NCBI RefSeq assembly: GCF_003285545.1
Contig: NZ_QLNV01000012.1
Span: 1-64,000 of the forward strand
DNA length: 64,000 nucleotides
Reading direction: 5' to 3'
DNA from: Sinomicrobium soli
Lineage (GTDB): Bacteria > Bacteroidota > Bacteroidia > Flavobacteriales > Flavobacteriaceae
Shown here: piece by piece, positions 26,576 to 35,194 of the stretch
Position numbering within the stretch: position 1 is the first letter of the stretch
Layout: each line of letters starts with the position of its first letter
Position numbers and translations under genes: made by a program
Notes under the pieces: generated by a model
The model's database searches: none
What the model was told of the DNA's origin: nothing
What the model saw: the letters and a program-made list of their open reading frames with translations, nothing else

Positions 26576-28468
26576 CTATCTTTCCTTCAGGGTTACGGTA
26601 TAGGTGACCCTGGTATTTGCCGGGACCGTGCTTCTGAAACCGAACATTTCCACTCCATTGTTCCGGGTTTCGTAACTGGTAGAAGGATTAATTACCCTGT
26701 CCGTTTCCAATGTAAACCCGGCATCAGAGACCACATGTACATCCAGTTGTTTGCTGTTACTGCTCACCGTAACCGTACTCTCGTCCGAAATATCCGCCGT
26801 TCCCGGACTGATCATGTTCCAGTATACCTCCACCGGTGTGTCGCCTGCTTCCAGTACATCCACTACCCTGAGGTCATCTCCGTTTTCCAGGGTCACCTTC
26901 CGGGTGGCACTGACGAGTTCGCCTGACAGGTTAAGGACATCGGTCATATCCAGGAGCGCCCCTTTTTCCGATGCGGTATCATAGACTTCCAGTACCGTTG
27001 CCCGGCCCCTGACATTGTGTCGCTGACCGTTAATGGTAATGGTATTGTGATTTTTGTTGTGCAGCCGGAATACATCCCATCGTTCGGAATCCTGGTCCAT
27101 ATTCCACAGATCGACCCCTGCGGCTTCCACGGCGGCATAACTCTGCATGCCCAGGTCTACGGCCCAGCGGGTATTGCCTATATCATAGACAAATGCTCCC
27201 GCGTCCATATGCCCGTGGCTGGTATAGGCTTCTCCTGCCTTTATCCCTACGTATCTGTCGTCATCACCTTCCCATCCCTTCCGGACCGTCACTACAGGGG
27301 TAATGCCCTCGCCTGACCACACTTCTTTCTGCGGGGCAGAAAGCTGGTCCAGATTGAGGTCCTTTCCGTAGATCAGGGCCAGGGGGAGTATCCGCTCCTC
27401 GGAAAAATTCCTGAAATACTCTCCTTCGTTAAGCAATGCCTTTTCTTCGAACAGCAGGGAAGCATTCTTCTGTTTGCCTGCATACCAGAACATGGCGGGC
27501 AGGGGTTGCGCCGTTTTGGCACAATCGGAATAGTTGAACCACTGGCCGGAAGGCCCGGTCATGTATAGCATATACTCTGCCGAAGCCATAAATCCCGGAG
27601 TGTCGGAGAGTCCTGCATCGTTACCAAAAGCGCTATCCAGCGCAGCCAGCATCATCACCTGAAAAGTTGTTCCGTAGGCCCAGTATCCCGGACCTTCGGG
27701 ATAGTTCCCGTCGGGAGCATATATCTCCAGTACTTTCCGGTTGGTTTCCAGGGCTTTTTCTATAATGGCCACCGACGCTTCCGGTTCTTCTTCCAGGATG
27801 GCCAGAGCACCGTATACCAGTCCGGCATTACAGACCTGGTTCCAGTTATTCTCCCGGTCGTAGAACCAATTATAGCTCGATACCTTTGAGGTCTCAAAAG
27901 CCTTTTCCACAATAGCGGAACGGATCTTTGACCGGGTTCCTTCGTCTAATGCATCATACAGCCAGTCGTATCCTATGGCTACCGCCATGGTCATTTCCCC
28001 CACATCGAGATAGTGAGTGGGGTTCCAGTCCGGAAAATCACAGACGGCGTTTAATTCGGCTTTGGCCTTGATCAGGTATAATTGTGACCCTGTCATCCTG
28101 TACCCGTAAGACAGGAAAAAGATCCTTTTCAAAGCCTCCCTGGAAACTGCCAGCAGGCGTTTCCCGTCTTTCTTATAGGTCAGGGTACTGCCCCCTACCA
28201 TCATGTCGCACTGCTGCAGTACATAATTGTGGACATCTCCCAGTACTCCCCCGCCGGCAACTTTCCCTTCCAGGTCTTCCAACGCCTCTTCCGACATCAT
28301 AAGGCGGGGATGCGGTGCCACTTTTTCATAGTCAAAAGTACCCTCGGGATAATCCGGCACCGGTCTGGGGTCCGGTCCGGGATCAGGATCCCCCATGGAT
28401 TTGTCTCCACAGCTCATAAAGCAGCTCAGTATAACTGCATAGTACCCGATTAACAATAGTCTTTTCAT
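26576..28468 (-). CDS. Heparinase II/III-family polysaccharide lyase 2 (lipoprotein)
   Basis: A 630-residue lyase with the same domain order and motifs as its neighbour. It has a lipoprotein signal (MKRLLLIGYYAVILSCFMSC) with the cysteine at residue 20, followed by a Pro/Asp-rich linker (DPDPGPDPRPVPDYP) that suggests the outer surface or periplasmic face of the outer membrane. Motifs: HPRLMMSEE, YLDVGEMTMAVAIGYDWLY, NNWNQVCNAGLVYGALA, NYPEGPGYWAYGTTFQV, FNYSDC, SHGHMDAGAFVYD, NKNHNTITINGQRHNV. It follows susD by 25 bases. The tandem arrangement with lyase 1 looks like an old duplication in which one copy is a lipoprotein and the other soluble, so the two could act at different places or on different chain lengths. 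Confidence 0.92.
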   Translation of the reverse strand: MKRLLLIGYYAVILSCFMSCGDKSMGDPDPGPDPRPVPDYPEGTFDYEKVAPHPRLMMSEEALEDLEGKVAGGGVLGDVHNYVLQQCDMMVGGSTLTYKKDGKRLLAVSREALKRIFFLSYGYRMTGSQLYLIKAKAELNAVCDFPDWNPTHYLDVGEMTMAVAIGYDWLYDALDEGTRSKIRSAIVEKAFETSKVSSYNWFYDRENNWNQVCNAGLVYGALAILEEEPEASVAIIEKALETNRKVLEIYAPDGNYPEGPGYWAYGTTFQVMMLAALDSAFGNDAGLSDTPGFMASAEYMLYMTGPSGQWFNYSDCAKTAQPLPAMFWYAGKQKNASLLFEEKALLNEGEYFRNFSEERILPLALIYGKDLNLDQLSAPQKEVWSGEGITPVVTVRKGWEGDDDRYVGIKAGEAYTSHGHMDAGAFVYDIGNTRWAVDLGMQSYAAVEAAGVDLWNMDQDSERWDVFRLHNKNHNTITINGQRHNVRGRATVLEVYDTASEKGALLDMTDVLNLSGELVSATRKVTLENGDDLRVVDVLEAGDTPVEVYWNMISPGTADISDESTVTVSSNSKQLDVHVVSDAGFTLETDRVINPSTSYETRNNGVEMFGFRSTVPANTRVTYTVTLKER

Positions 28469-28493
28469 ATATTCCGTTTTGCTTTTATACTTC

Positions 28494-30332
28494 TCAATAC
28501 AACCATCCGGGGGTTTTCACCAGGTTGTCATTCATCTGGATCTCTTTGGTAGGAACGGGCCACGGCCAGATCCTGTCTGCCCAGTACCACCTCTCGGTAG
28601 AAGGATCGCCCCAGACCGATTTTCGTCCGGCACTACCGGCATCCCCGAATTTCATTTCCTGATAATTATCCATCCCCCAGCGTACTTCATCGTAATAATT
28701 TACCCCTTCGAGACAAAATTCCACCCTGCGCTCATAGCGCACACGCTCTATCATGTCTTCCCTGCCGTTTACGGCATTGGGGCCCGAACCTCCGTTGGTC
28801 AGGGCAGGCATATGCGCTCTCTGCCGCACGCGGTTTACAATAGCAATAGCATTGTCTACCTGTCCCGTTTCGGCATAAGCCTCTGCCTGGAAGAGCAAGA
28901 CGTCCGTGATCCTGATCAGGGGATAATCTATATCGTAATGCTGCCTGTCGATCAGCACTCCCTTTTCGGTGACGTTGTACTTCTGGTACATATAAAACAG
29001 GGAGCCTCTTTTGTCAGACCACATATCTCCCCCGTTGGCTCCCCGGAGTATCATGGGCCAGCGCAGTACTTTTCCGTATTGCATTTCCCCTCCGTTGTAA
29101 TACGGGCTATAACAATCGGCCACATCGTATGGGGTAAACACAGACTGAACAAGCCTTGGGTCTCTTTGCTCATAAATGGCCTTTATCCGGGCTTCATTCC
29201 CCGTATTCAGGTAATACTGGTCTACAATGCTTCCACCTATCCTGTTCCTGGCGGCTGCGTATGCATCCTTTTTCTCTTTGATATCCGAAGTCTGCAGGCT
29301 ATCTCTCAGGAAAAACACTTCCCGTTGCTGCACGGTAAGCTGATCCCATCCCGGTAAAGCCTCGTTCCAGGAGAATTCACTTCCGTCACTGTTCTGGTAG
29401 TAATCCACAAAACCGGGTGCGGGCTGCAGTTCGGTCCACCCGTCATAGTGGTCCCTTCCCCCGATGATCTTCTGGAGGTTATCTCCGTATCCCGCTTCCG
29501 AATCGTACTGAACGGTCAGTATGAATTCCGGGTCCTGTTCATGATCACGGGTAAAGAGATCGCCGTATTCTCCGGTAAACATACCGTGCCCCAGGGCTTC
29601 GACCTTTCCGAGATCGGAAATGGCCTTTTCATAGTCTTTTTTCCACATATAGATCATTCCTCTCAGGGCATAGGCCGATGCTTTCGAGGGCCTGCCGTAA
29701 AAGTCTCCTGCCAGGTTGGCCTCCGGAAAATGGGGGTTCTCTATACAGGCTGTGAGGTCGTCTATGCAAAACTGCCATACCTCGTCTGCCGAAGACTGCG
29801 TCTTGACAGCATCTTCATTGGAAATGGGCACGTCATAGATCGGTACGCCCTGGTATAACCGGTTCAGCCGGAAATAGAAATAGGCCCTCATAAACGTAGC
29901 TTCGGAAAGCAACCTGTTGTACTTTTCTTCAGACAGCGGCGCCTTTTCGAGGTTTGCAATGGCATCGTTACAGCGATGGACGCCTTCGTAATGCCTTCTC
30001 CAGGTATTCTGTATGATCTGATAATTCGGTGTTACATCACCGGTAAGGAACTGGTAGGTGAAATTGTTCTTATAGAACTGGCTGGTAAAGCCCGATCCTT
30101 CCATCAGCGCCACTTCCAGCAATCCCCCGGTGGTATTGGACACATTGGCATTTCTAAACACGTTGAAAATACCGTTTACCCCCTTATCTGCCAGCTCTTC
30201 GGAAGTCCACATATTGGCAGTGGTGATATCGTTATACGGGGCGGTATCCAGAAAATCCTTGCCGCACCCGGCTACTGTGGCCGCCAGCAATACGATAAGA
30301 TATTTAACCTTTATTATTCTTGTTTTTTCCAT
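28494..30332 (-). CDS. susD: SusD-like nutrient-binding outer membrane lipoprotein 1
   Basis: The surface lid and glycan-binding partner of the SusC transporter, 612 residues. The signal MEKTRIIKVKYLIVLLAATV with AGC lipobox is followed by GKDFLDTAPYNDIT, the usual SusD N-terminal pattern. TPR-like blocks are seen in FMRAYFYFRLNRLYQGVPI and ASAYALRGMIYMWKKDYEKAI. The C-terminal part has LIRITDVLLFQAEAYAETGQ and IAIVNRVRQRA, then VRYERRVEFCLEGVNYYDEVRW. It is 16 bases after susC and directly followed by a lyase. Confidence 0.96.
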   Translation of the reverse strand: MEKTRIIKVKYLIVLLAATVAGCGKDFLDTAPYNDITTANMWTSEELADKGVNGIFNVFRNANVSNTTGGLLEVALMEGSGFTSQFYKNNFTYQFLTGDVTPNYQIIQNTWRRHYEGVHRCNDAIANLEKAPLSEEKYNRLLSEATFMRAYFYFRLNRLYQGVPIYDVPISNEDAVKTQSSADEVWQFCIDDLTACIENPHFPEANLAGDFYGRPSKASAYALRGMIYMWKKDYEKAISDLGKVEALGHGMFTGEYGDLFTRDHEQDPEFILTVQYDSEAGYGDNLQKIIGGRDHYDGWTELQPAPGFVDYYQNSDGSEFSWNEALPGWDQLTVQQREVFFLRDSLQTSDIKEKKDAYAAARNRIGGSIVDQYYLNTGNEARIKAIYEQRDPRLVQSVFTPYDVADCYSPYYNGGEMQYGKVLRWPMILRGANGGDMWSDKRGSLFYMYQKYNVTEKGVLIDRQHYDIDYPLIRITDVLLFQAEAYAETGQVDNAIAIVNRVRQRAHMPALTNGGSGPNAVNGREDMIERVRYERRVEFCLEGVNYYDEVRWGMDNYQEMKFGDAGSAGRKSVWGDPSTERWYWADRIWPWPVPTKEIQMNDNLVKTPGWLY

Positions 30333-30348
30333 AACTGAATTTGTCTTT

Positions 30349-33300
30349 TTAAAACTGCAACTGTATACCCAGTGCCATCTGTCTCAGGGTAGGATAATTG
30401 ACGCTTGCCCCGATCTCCGGATCTATCCCCGGGTAGTCTGTAATGGTCAGCAGGTTCTCCCCGGAAAAATACAATCTGAGCTTGCTGATATCGAACTGCT
30501 CCAGTACCTTGTCCGGGAACCGGTATCCGATCTGCAGGTTTCTCAGCTTTACGAAAGAAGCATTGTACAACCAGAACGTACTGGAGAGGTCGTTGGTGCG
30601 CTCCGTGGCATCCGTAAGCCGGGGAAATGTGGCATCCTGATTCGTCCTGGGGTCTTCAGGACTGGCAGTATCGTAAAAGAAATGGTCATTGGCGATACGT
30701 TCGGATAACGGGTTGCCATTTACCGTTCGGGTGGCGTTGTAGAAATCCTGGTTCCAGTACAGGTGAAAACCGGCACTTCCTCCCCATACCATAGCCATGT
30801 CCCATCCCCTGTAACTGGCCGAAAGCTGTAGCCCGAAGTTGTATTTGGGAATAGATGATTTTCCGGTAAACTGCTTGTCATTCTCATTTCCGTAATCTCC
30901 GTCGCCGTTGTTATCGGCATATACGAGGTCCCCGAGATACAGTCCGTTAGGAGATACGATATTACTTCCCACGAAAGTATATCCCTGGTTTACCATCTGT
31001 TCCACCCACTTCAGGTTATACCCATTCCTGATCATTCCGTCCTGCGGGCCCTGGTCCATCCCGGCTTCTCCCGATCCCGGGTACCTTCCGTCTCCCGTGT
31101 AGAGGGTATGCAGAAAATATTCCCCCAGCGTATGTCCTTCGGCTATAACACCACCGAAACCGTTTTGCATCGTTTCCCCCACATTACTTTTATATTCCCC
31201 GTCTTCCGTCCAGCCCCGTTCTACCGGACCGCGGAAACGGGTGACCATATTGTCGTTTGCCGAGAAATTCCCCTGTACTTCATAATTGAAGTCACCGATG
31301 TGGTCTCTCCAGCCCAGGTTTACCTCTACTCCCCTGTTCCTTACCGAAGCCAGGTTCTGGGTAGAACCTGTAGCGGTTCCCATGGTCACGTGCATGTCAG
31401 GCACATACAGTATGCCGTCGGTATCCTTGTTATAAAGGTCGACGGTAGCATTGAGCCGCTGGCCGAATGTAGACAGGTCCAGCCCTATATTGGTCGTCGT
31501 GGTGCTTTCCCACTCGAGGTAATTGTTTCCTATCTTGGTTACGGCCAGGCCGGTTGCCGGCTGCCCGCCTATTACCTGTTTTACCAGGCCATATACCGAC
31601 TGCCATGCGTAGTTGCCTACACTGTTATTCCCCAGTTGCCCCCAGGACCCCCTGATCTTGATGTCCTGGAATACATCGGAAAAGCTTTCCATGAAGGGTT
31701 CGTCCGAGATCCGGTAACCTGCGGAAAAGGACGGGAATACCCCCAGCCTGGAATCGGGATGAAAACGGGAAGATTCGTCAGCCCTTATATTGAATTCGAA
31801 AAGATACCGCTGCTTAAAATTGTAGTTTACCCTTCCGAAATAGGATATCAGCGCCCAGTCGGTCTGGGTACCGTTGGCGTTCAGCACTTCGGTTGCCGTA
31901 CCGAGCTCATGAAGGCTCCAGTCTGCCATGCCCTGGGCAGTGGCATTAAAGCTGCTCTCATTGTAATACTGGATATTATTACCTGCCAGCAGATCGAGAT
32001 TGTGGTCTTCATTGATCTGTGTGGAGTACCGCAGCAATACATCGGAGATATACTGTGCCCTCTTGAAAGAGCTGTTGTAAATATTCTGTATCCCGAGATC
32101 GGTTTTGTCCTGCCGGATATCCTGCACATAATCCCAGCGTCCCTTCTGTACTCCCCACGTAGCATAATCGCCCCATTCGGGCGCGTAGTTAAAACTGGGT
32201 TCCAGCGTGAGGTTGTCGGCGAGTTTTACAATACCGTAAATGGCGGCGTTAAGCCGGAACATCCTGTCGTATCCGCCCCTTGCCATTTTTTCGAAAATAT
32301 TATTGGCATTGGACGACTCTTCCACGATAAGCGCCGGGACCCCCCATTTATCTTCGGTTCCGGGATAAATACCCGGGGTAGTCTTATCCAGGAATTCAAA
32401 ACCCCTGCCCACATTGGCCATCCCTTTGTGCTGCCGCAGTCCGAAAACACGGGTTCCCACAGTGAGCCAGTCATTCAGCTCACTTTCCAGGTTTACCCTG
32501 AACTGGTAACGTTCCATTCCGGAATTTTCCATGATCCCTTCGTTATTGAGATACCCCATCGAAAGGTAATACTTCACCTTATCAGAACTTCCGGAAACAG
32601 AAAAGTCGTGTTTCTGCATAATGCCCTGGTTGAATACTTCATCAAACCAGTCGGTATTGGGATAAGCGATGTAGTTGGGCACTCCGTACTCATTGAGCTC
32701 ATTAGGGTTTTGCCCCGCATTTCTCCAGGCGTCAATACTGCCCTGTGAAAATTGCATGGGGCGCTGCATGTTTTCGAGGCCTTCATTGATCAGCTCCATG
32801 TGCCGGGCGTAATCACTTACCATATTCACGGTATTCAGCGGCTCCTGGAAAGAGAGCATCCCCGAATAGTTAAAGGTAGGTTTGCCCTTACCCTTACGCG
32901 TGGTGACCAGGATCACCCCGTTGGCTGCCCGCGACCCGTAAATGGCCGAGGCTGCAGCATCTTTCAGCACCGAAATACTTTCGATATCACTGGGATTGAC
33001 GTTGTTCATATCGGAAACAAAACCGTCTACCAATACGAGCGGATCGCTGTTGTTCAGGGTTCCTGTTCCCCTGATCCTGATGGTAGCATTATCACTCCCC
33101 GGCTGGCCGGACCCCTGCATGACATTGACCCCCGCTGCAAGCCCGCCCAGGGCCGAAGAAATATTGGTCACCGAACGGCTGGTCAGCTCATCGTCAAAAT
33201 TTACCGTGGCCACGGAACCGGTGAGATTCACCTTTTTCTGTGTTCCGTACCCCACTACCACAATTTCGTCCAGCTGATCTGTTTTGGGTTCCATCGTCAT

Positions 33301-33603
33301 ATCTACAGAAGTCTGTGTTCCTACGGGAACTTCCCGGGTCTCGAAACCTATATAGGAAAAGACCAGTATGTCGTTCTCCCCTGCGACCTGTATGGTGTAT
33401 TTCCCGTCAAAATCGGTAGAAGTCCCGTTACCGGTTCCCTTTACAAGTACGGTAACCCCGGGCATGGGGGCCCCGAGATCGTCTACCACTGTTCCCGATA
33501 TTTCCATGTTCTGGGCCAGCAGGCTTTCTGTGCACAGCAGGAACAACAGCATAACAAGAGGCTGCAGCACACTGCTCCTTTCGGTATTAAATATCATTTT
33601 CAT
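30349..33603 (-). CDS. susC: SusC-like TonB-dependent outer membrane transporter 1
   Basis: A TonB-dependent barrel that imports oligosaccharides with its SusD partner, 1084 residues. After a signal peptide (LVMLLFLLCTESLLAQ) comes a carboxypeptidase-D-like regulatory domain (ISGTVVDDLGAPMPGVTVLV, TSTDFDGKYTI), the SusC plug signature DEIVVVGYGTQKKVNLTG, the plug domain with IRGTGTLNNSDPLVLVDG and DIESISVLKDAAASAIYGSR, then a long barrel. It ends with SGENLLTITDYPGIDPE and a terminal Phe (ALGIQLQF) as outer membrane barrels do. It follows the FGE-like lipoprotein gene by 10 bases. Confidence 0.97.
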   Translation of the reverse strand: MKMIFNTERSSVLQPLVMLLFLLCTESLLAQNMEISGTVVDDLGAPMPGVTVLVKGTGNGTSTDFDGKYTIQVAGENDILVFSYIGFETREVPVGTQTSVDMTMEPKTDQLDEIVVVGYGTQKKVNLTGSVATVNFDDELTSRSVTNISSALGGLAAGVNVMQGSGQPGSDNATIRIRGTGTLNNSDPLVLVDGFVSDMNNVNPSDIESISVLKDAAASAIYGSRAANGVILVTTRKGKGKPTFNYSGMLSFQEPLNTVNMVSDYARHMELINEGLENMQRPMQFSQGSIDAWRNAGQNPNELNEYGVPNYIAYPNTDWFDEVFNQGIMQKHDFSVSGSSDKVKYYLSMGYLNNEGIMENSGMERYQFRVNLESELNDWLTVGTRVFGLRQHKGMANVGRGFEFLDKTTPGIYPGTEDKWGVPALIVEESSNANNIFEKMARGGYDRMFRLNAAIYGIVKLADNLTLEPSFNYAPEWGDYATWGVQKGRWDYVQDIRQDKTDLGIQNIYNSSFKRAQYISDVLLRYSTQINEDHNLDLLAGNNIQYYNESSFNATAQGMADWSLHELGTATEVLNANGTQTDWALISYFGRVNYNFKQRYLFEFNIRADESSRFHPDSRLGVFPSFSAGYRISDEPFMESFSDVFQDIKIRGSWGQLGNNSVGNYAWQSVYGLVKQVIGGQPATGLAVTKIGNNYLEWESTTTTNIGLDLSTFGQRLNATVDLYNKDTDGILYVPDMHVTMGTATGSTQNLASVRNRGVEVNLGWRDHIGDFNYEVQGNFSANDNMVTRFRGPVERGWTEDGEYKSNVGETMQNGFGGVIAEGHTLGEYFLHTLYTGDGRYPGSGEAGMDQGPQDGMIRNGYNLKWVEQMVNQGYTFVGSNIVSPNGLYLGDLVYADNNGDGDYGNENDKQFTGKSSIPKYNFGLQLSASYRGWDMAMVWGGSAGFHLYWNQDFYNATRTVNGNPLSERIANDHFFYDTASPEDPRTNQDATFPRLTDATERTNDLSSTFWLYNASFVKLRNLQIGYRFPDKVLEQFDISKLRLYFSGENLLTITDYPGIDPEIGASVNYPTLRQMALGIQLQF

Positions 33604-33613
33604 CTGTTTGCGT

Positions 33614-34732
33614 TTATTGTTTTTTCAAACTGTGAACCAACCTGAAACCCAGGGCACTGTGTGAACTTTCCTGTGCACGGGAAGAACGCTCATGCACCAT
33701 GAGAAAGGTCTCTTCCGAAGCGCTTTCATGATTGACACCTCCTCCGCGTACCACACGGAGACTATCTGTACTGATGGGTTCTATCGGTCCGCGGGGGTCT
33801 GTTGCGGCATCCGAAGTATAGTAATCCGGGTCAAAAAAATCGGAGCACCATTCCGCCACATTCCCGGCCATATCGTATAAACCGAGTTCATTGGGTTGTT
33901 TACTCCCTACCTCCACAGGTTGCCCGGAAGCACTCCTGTACACGTAGTCATCTATGAGATCAGGATTATTAAAACCGGGAAAATCCCCGTCCTGATCGAG
34001 TTTTCCTCCCCGCGCAGCGTATTCCCATTCCGCTTCCGTAGGAAGACGGAAGTTCATATTGGTTACACCGTTCAGCTTGTTTACAAAATCCCTGGCCAGC
34101 ACCCACCTTACCTGGTTTACCGGGATTTTCGGACCGATGTCCTTGCTGGGATTCGTATATCCCAAAGCTTCGAAAATTTCCTGGGTGAGTTCGAACTTCA
34201 TCATTTTAAAAGAGGATAACGCGACTTCGTGGTGTGGTTGCTCATCCGATTTATAACCTCCCATGGTAAATGTCCCTCCTTCTACCTCGATCATGTCGTC
34301 CCATATCCCGTCTATCAGATCGTTTCCGGTATTATTTACGGCGAGGATAATAGGTTCGCTCAGCTCACTTTCGCCATTACCGGTAACGGCCTGCACCATG
34401 TATATCCTGGTCGTCCCGACGGGAATGGCGGTATCTCTCACGGAAGTTTCCGTAAGGGGGGCATCTCCCAATACCTCGTACGACGCTGCCGGAGCCGAGG
34501 CATCGTCGGTATAATACACCATGTACCCACTGGCATTGTCCACCGGGTCCCAGGTAAGGGTTGCTACTCCCGTATCGGCATCGTATTCTGCCGGGTACAT
34601 GATGGGAGGAAGTACAAATTCCTTTTCTGTTTCCGTTTCGTCGCTATCGGAACAGGAAACCGTTCCGAGGCACAAGGCCATACAGGCTCCGCCCATAAGA
34701 AGGCCGGCCTTTTTCAGATATTGTCTTGTCAT
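33614..34732 (-). CDS. Lipoprotein with FN3-like and FGE/SUMF1-like domains, catalytic cysteines absent
   Basis: A 372-residue lipoprotein (MTRQYLKKAGLLMGGACMAL, cysteine of the lipobox TVSC at 27). Residues about 40-130 look like a fibronectin type III domain (ATLTWDPVDNASGYMVYYTD). Residues about 145-370 form a formylglycine-generating-enzyme-like fold: MIEVEGGTFTMGGY, FELTQEIFEALGYTNP, VNQVRWVLARDFVNKLNG, FRLPTEAEWEYAARGGK, DMAGNVAEWCSDFF, RVVRGGGVNHESASEETF and ALGFRLV. The two catalytic cysteines that true FGE has after the RGG stretch are not there; the region reads Asn-His-Glu-Ser. Together with export as a lipoprotein and the place of a SusE/F-like gene in front of susC, this suggests a surface glycan-binding protein rather than a sulfatase activator. 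That role is inference. Confidence 0.88.
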   Translation of the reverse strand: MTRQYLKKAGLLMGGACMALCLGTVSCSDSDETETEKEFVLPPIMYPAEYDADTGVATLTWDPVDNASGYMVYYTDDASAPAASYEVLGDAPLTETSVRDTAIPVGTTRIYMVQAVTGNGESELSEPIILAVNNTGNDLIDGIWDDMIEVEGGTFTMGGYKSDEQPHHEVALSSFKMMKFELTQEIFEALGYTNPSKDIGPKIPVNQVRWVLARDFVNKLNGVTNMNFRLPTEAEWEYAARGGKLDQDGDFPGFNNPDLIDDYVYRSASGQPVEVGSKQPNELGLYDMAGNVAEWCSDFFDPDYYTSDAATDPRGPIEPISTDSLRVVRGGGVNHESASEETFLMVHERSSRAQESSHSALGFRLVHSLKKQ

Positions 34733-34774
34733 AAGGTTATTAATTTAAAGTTGTGATTGATTGAATATCCGAAT

Positions 34775-34782
34775 CAAATGTA
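34775..34782 (-). promoter_or_regulatory. -7 element (TACATTTG) of the operon 34732-23368
   Basis: Read on the minus strand, TACATTTG matches TAnnTTTG exactly and lies 42 bases before the start of the FGE-like lipoprotein gene, the first gene of this operon. No good -33 TTTG is seen. The rest of the 34733-35070 gap is A+T-rich and shows no gene. Confidence 0.5.
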
Positions 34783-35072
34783 GCCGACCGGGAGATATTA
34801 CATGAGGTAAAATCTTCCGGAAAACATCAAAGATCTTACCTTATAACAAAGACGCTGATTATCAAAATCTTACAATAGAAACCAAACAAAGCCGGATTAT
34901 TATTTTACACATTTTACGGAGCATTTTACACCATACACACAACTTTATGGCTATTTTATTTGTTTTTCATTAATTAAAAAGGGTATTTTTTAACATATAC
35001 AAAACCGATACGGACCGGAAACCGTCGGTCAATACCCTACCTCGTTGTATCAGCCGGCCATCCGGCCGGACT

Positions 35073-35138
35073 AAAAAACCGGACACCGGGACTGCAGGTG
35101 TAAACTTTCATTTACCTCCGCAATCCCGGTGTCCGGTT
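35073..35138 (-). terminator. Long-stem rho-independent terminator after the sulfatase operon
   Basis: AACCGGACACCGGGA (from 35077) is perfectly matched by TCCCGGTGTCCGGTT (to 35138), giving 15 pairs, and pairing continues inward with mismatches to a loop near CTTTCA. On the minus strand it is followed by TTTTTT (35073-35078). It ends the operon whose last gene is the sulfatase at 35195 and isolates it from the next operon. Confidence 0.85.
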
Positions 35139-35194
35139 AAGGTATCCGTTTTTGTTTTACCCGGGATTGTCCGGGAATTACATACGGATATTTC

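Noticed and set aside
31108-32748. 546-codon open frame on the plus strand opposite susC 1
   Set aside because: Wholly antisense to a clear SusC gene, with no family features; treated as a shadow.
33614-34732. Annotation as a functional sulfatase-modifying factor
   Set aside because: The catalytic cysteine pair is absent and the protein is exported, so the plain annotation would mislead.
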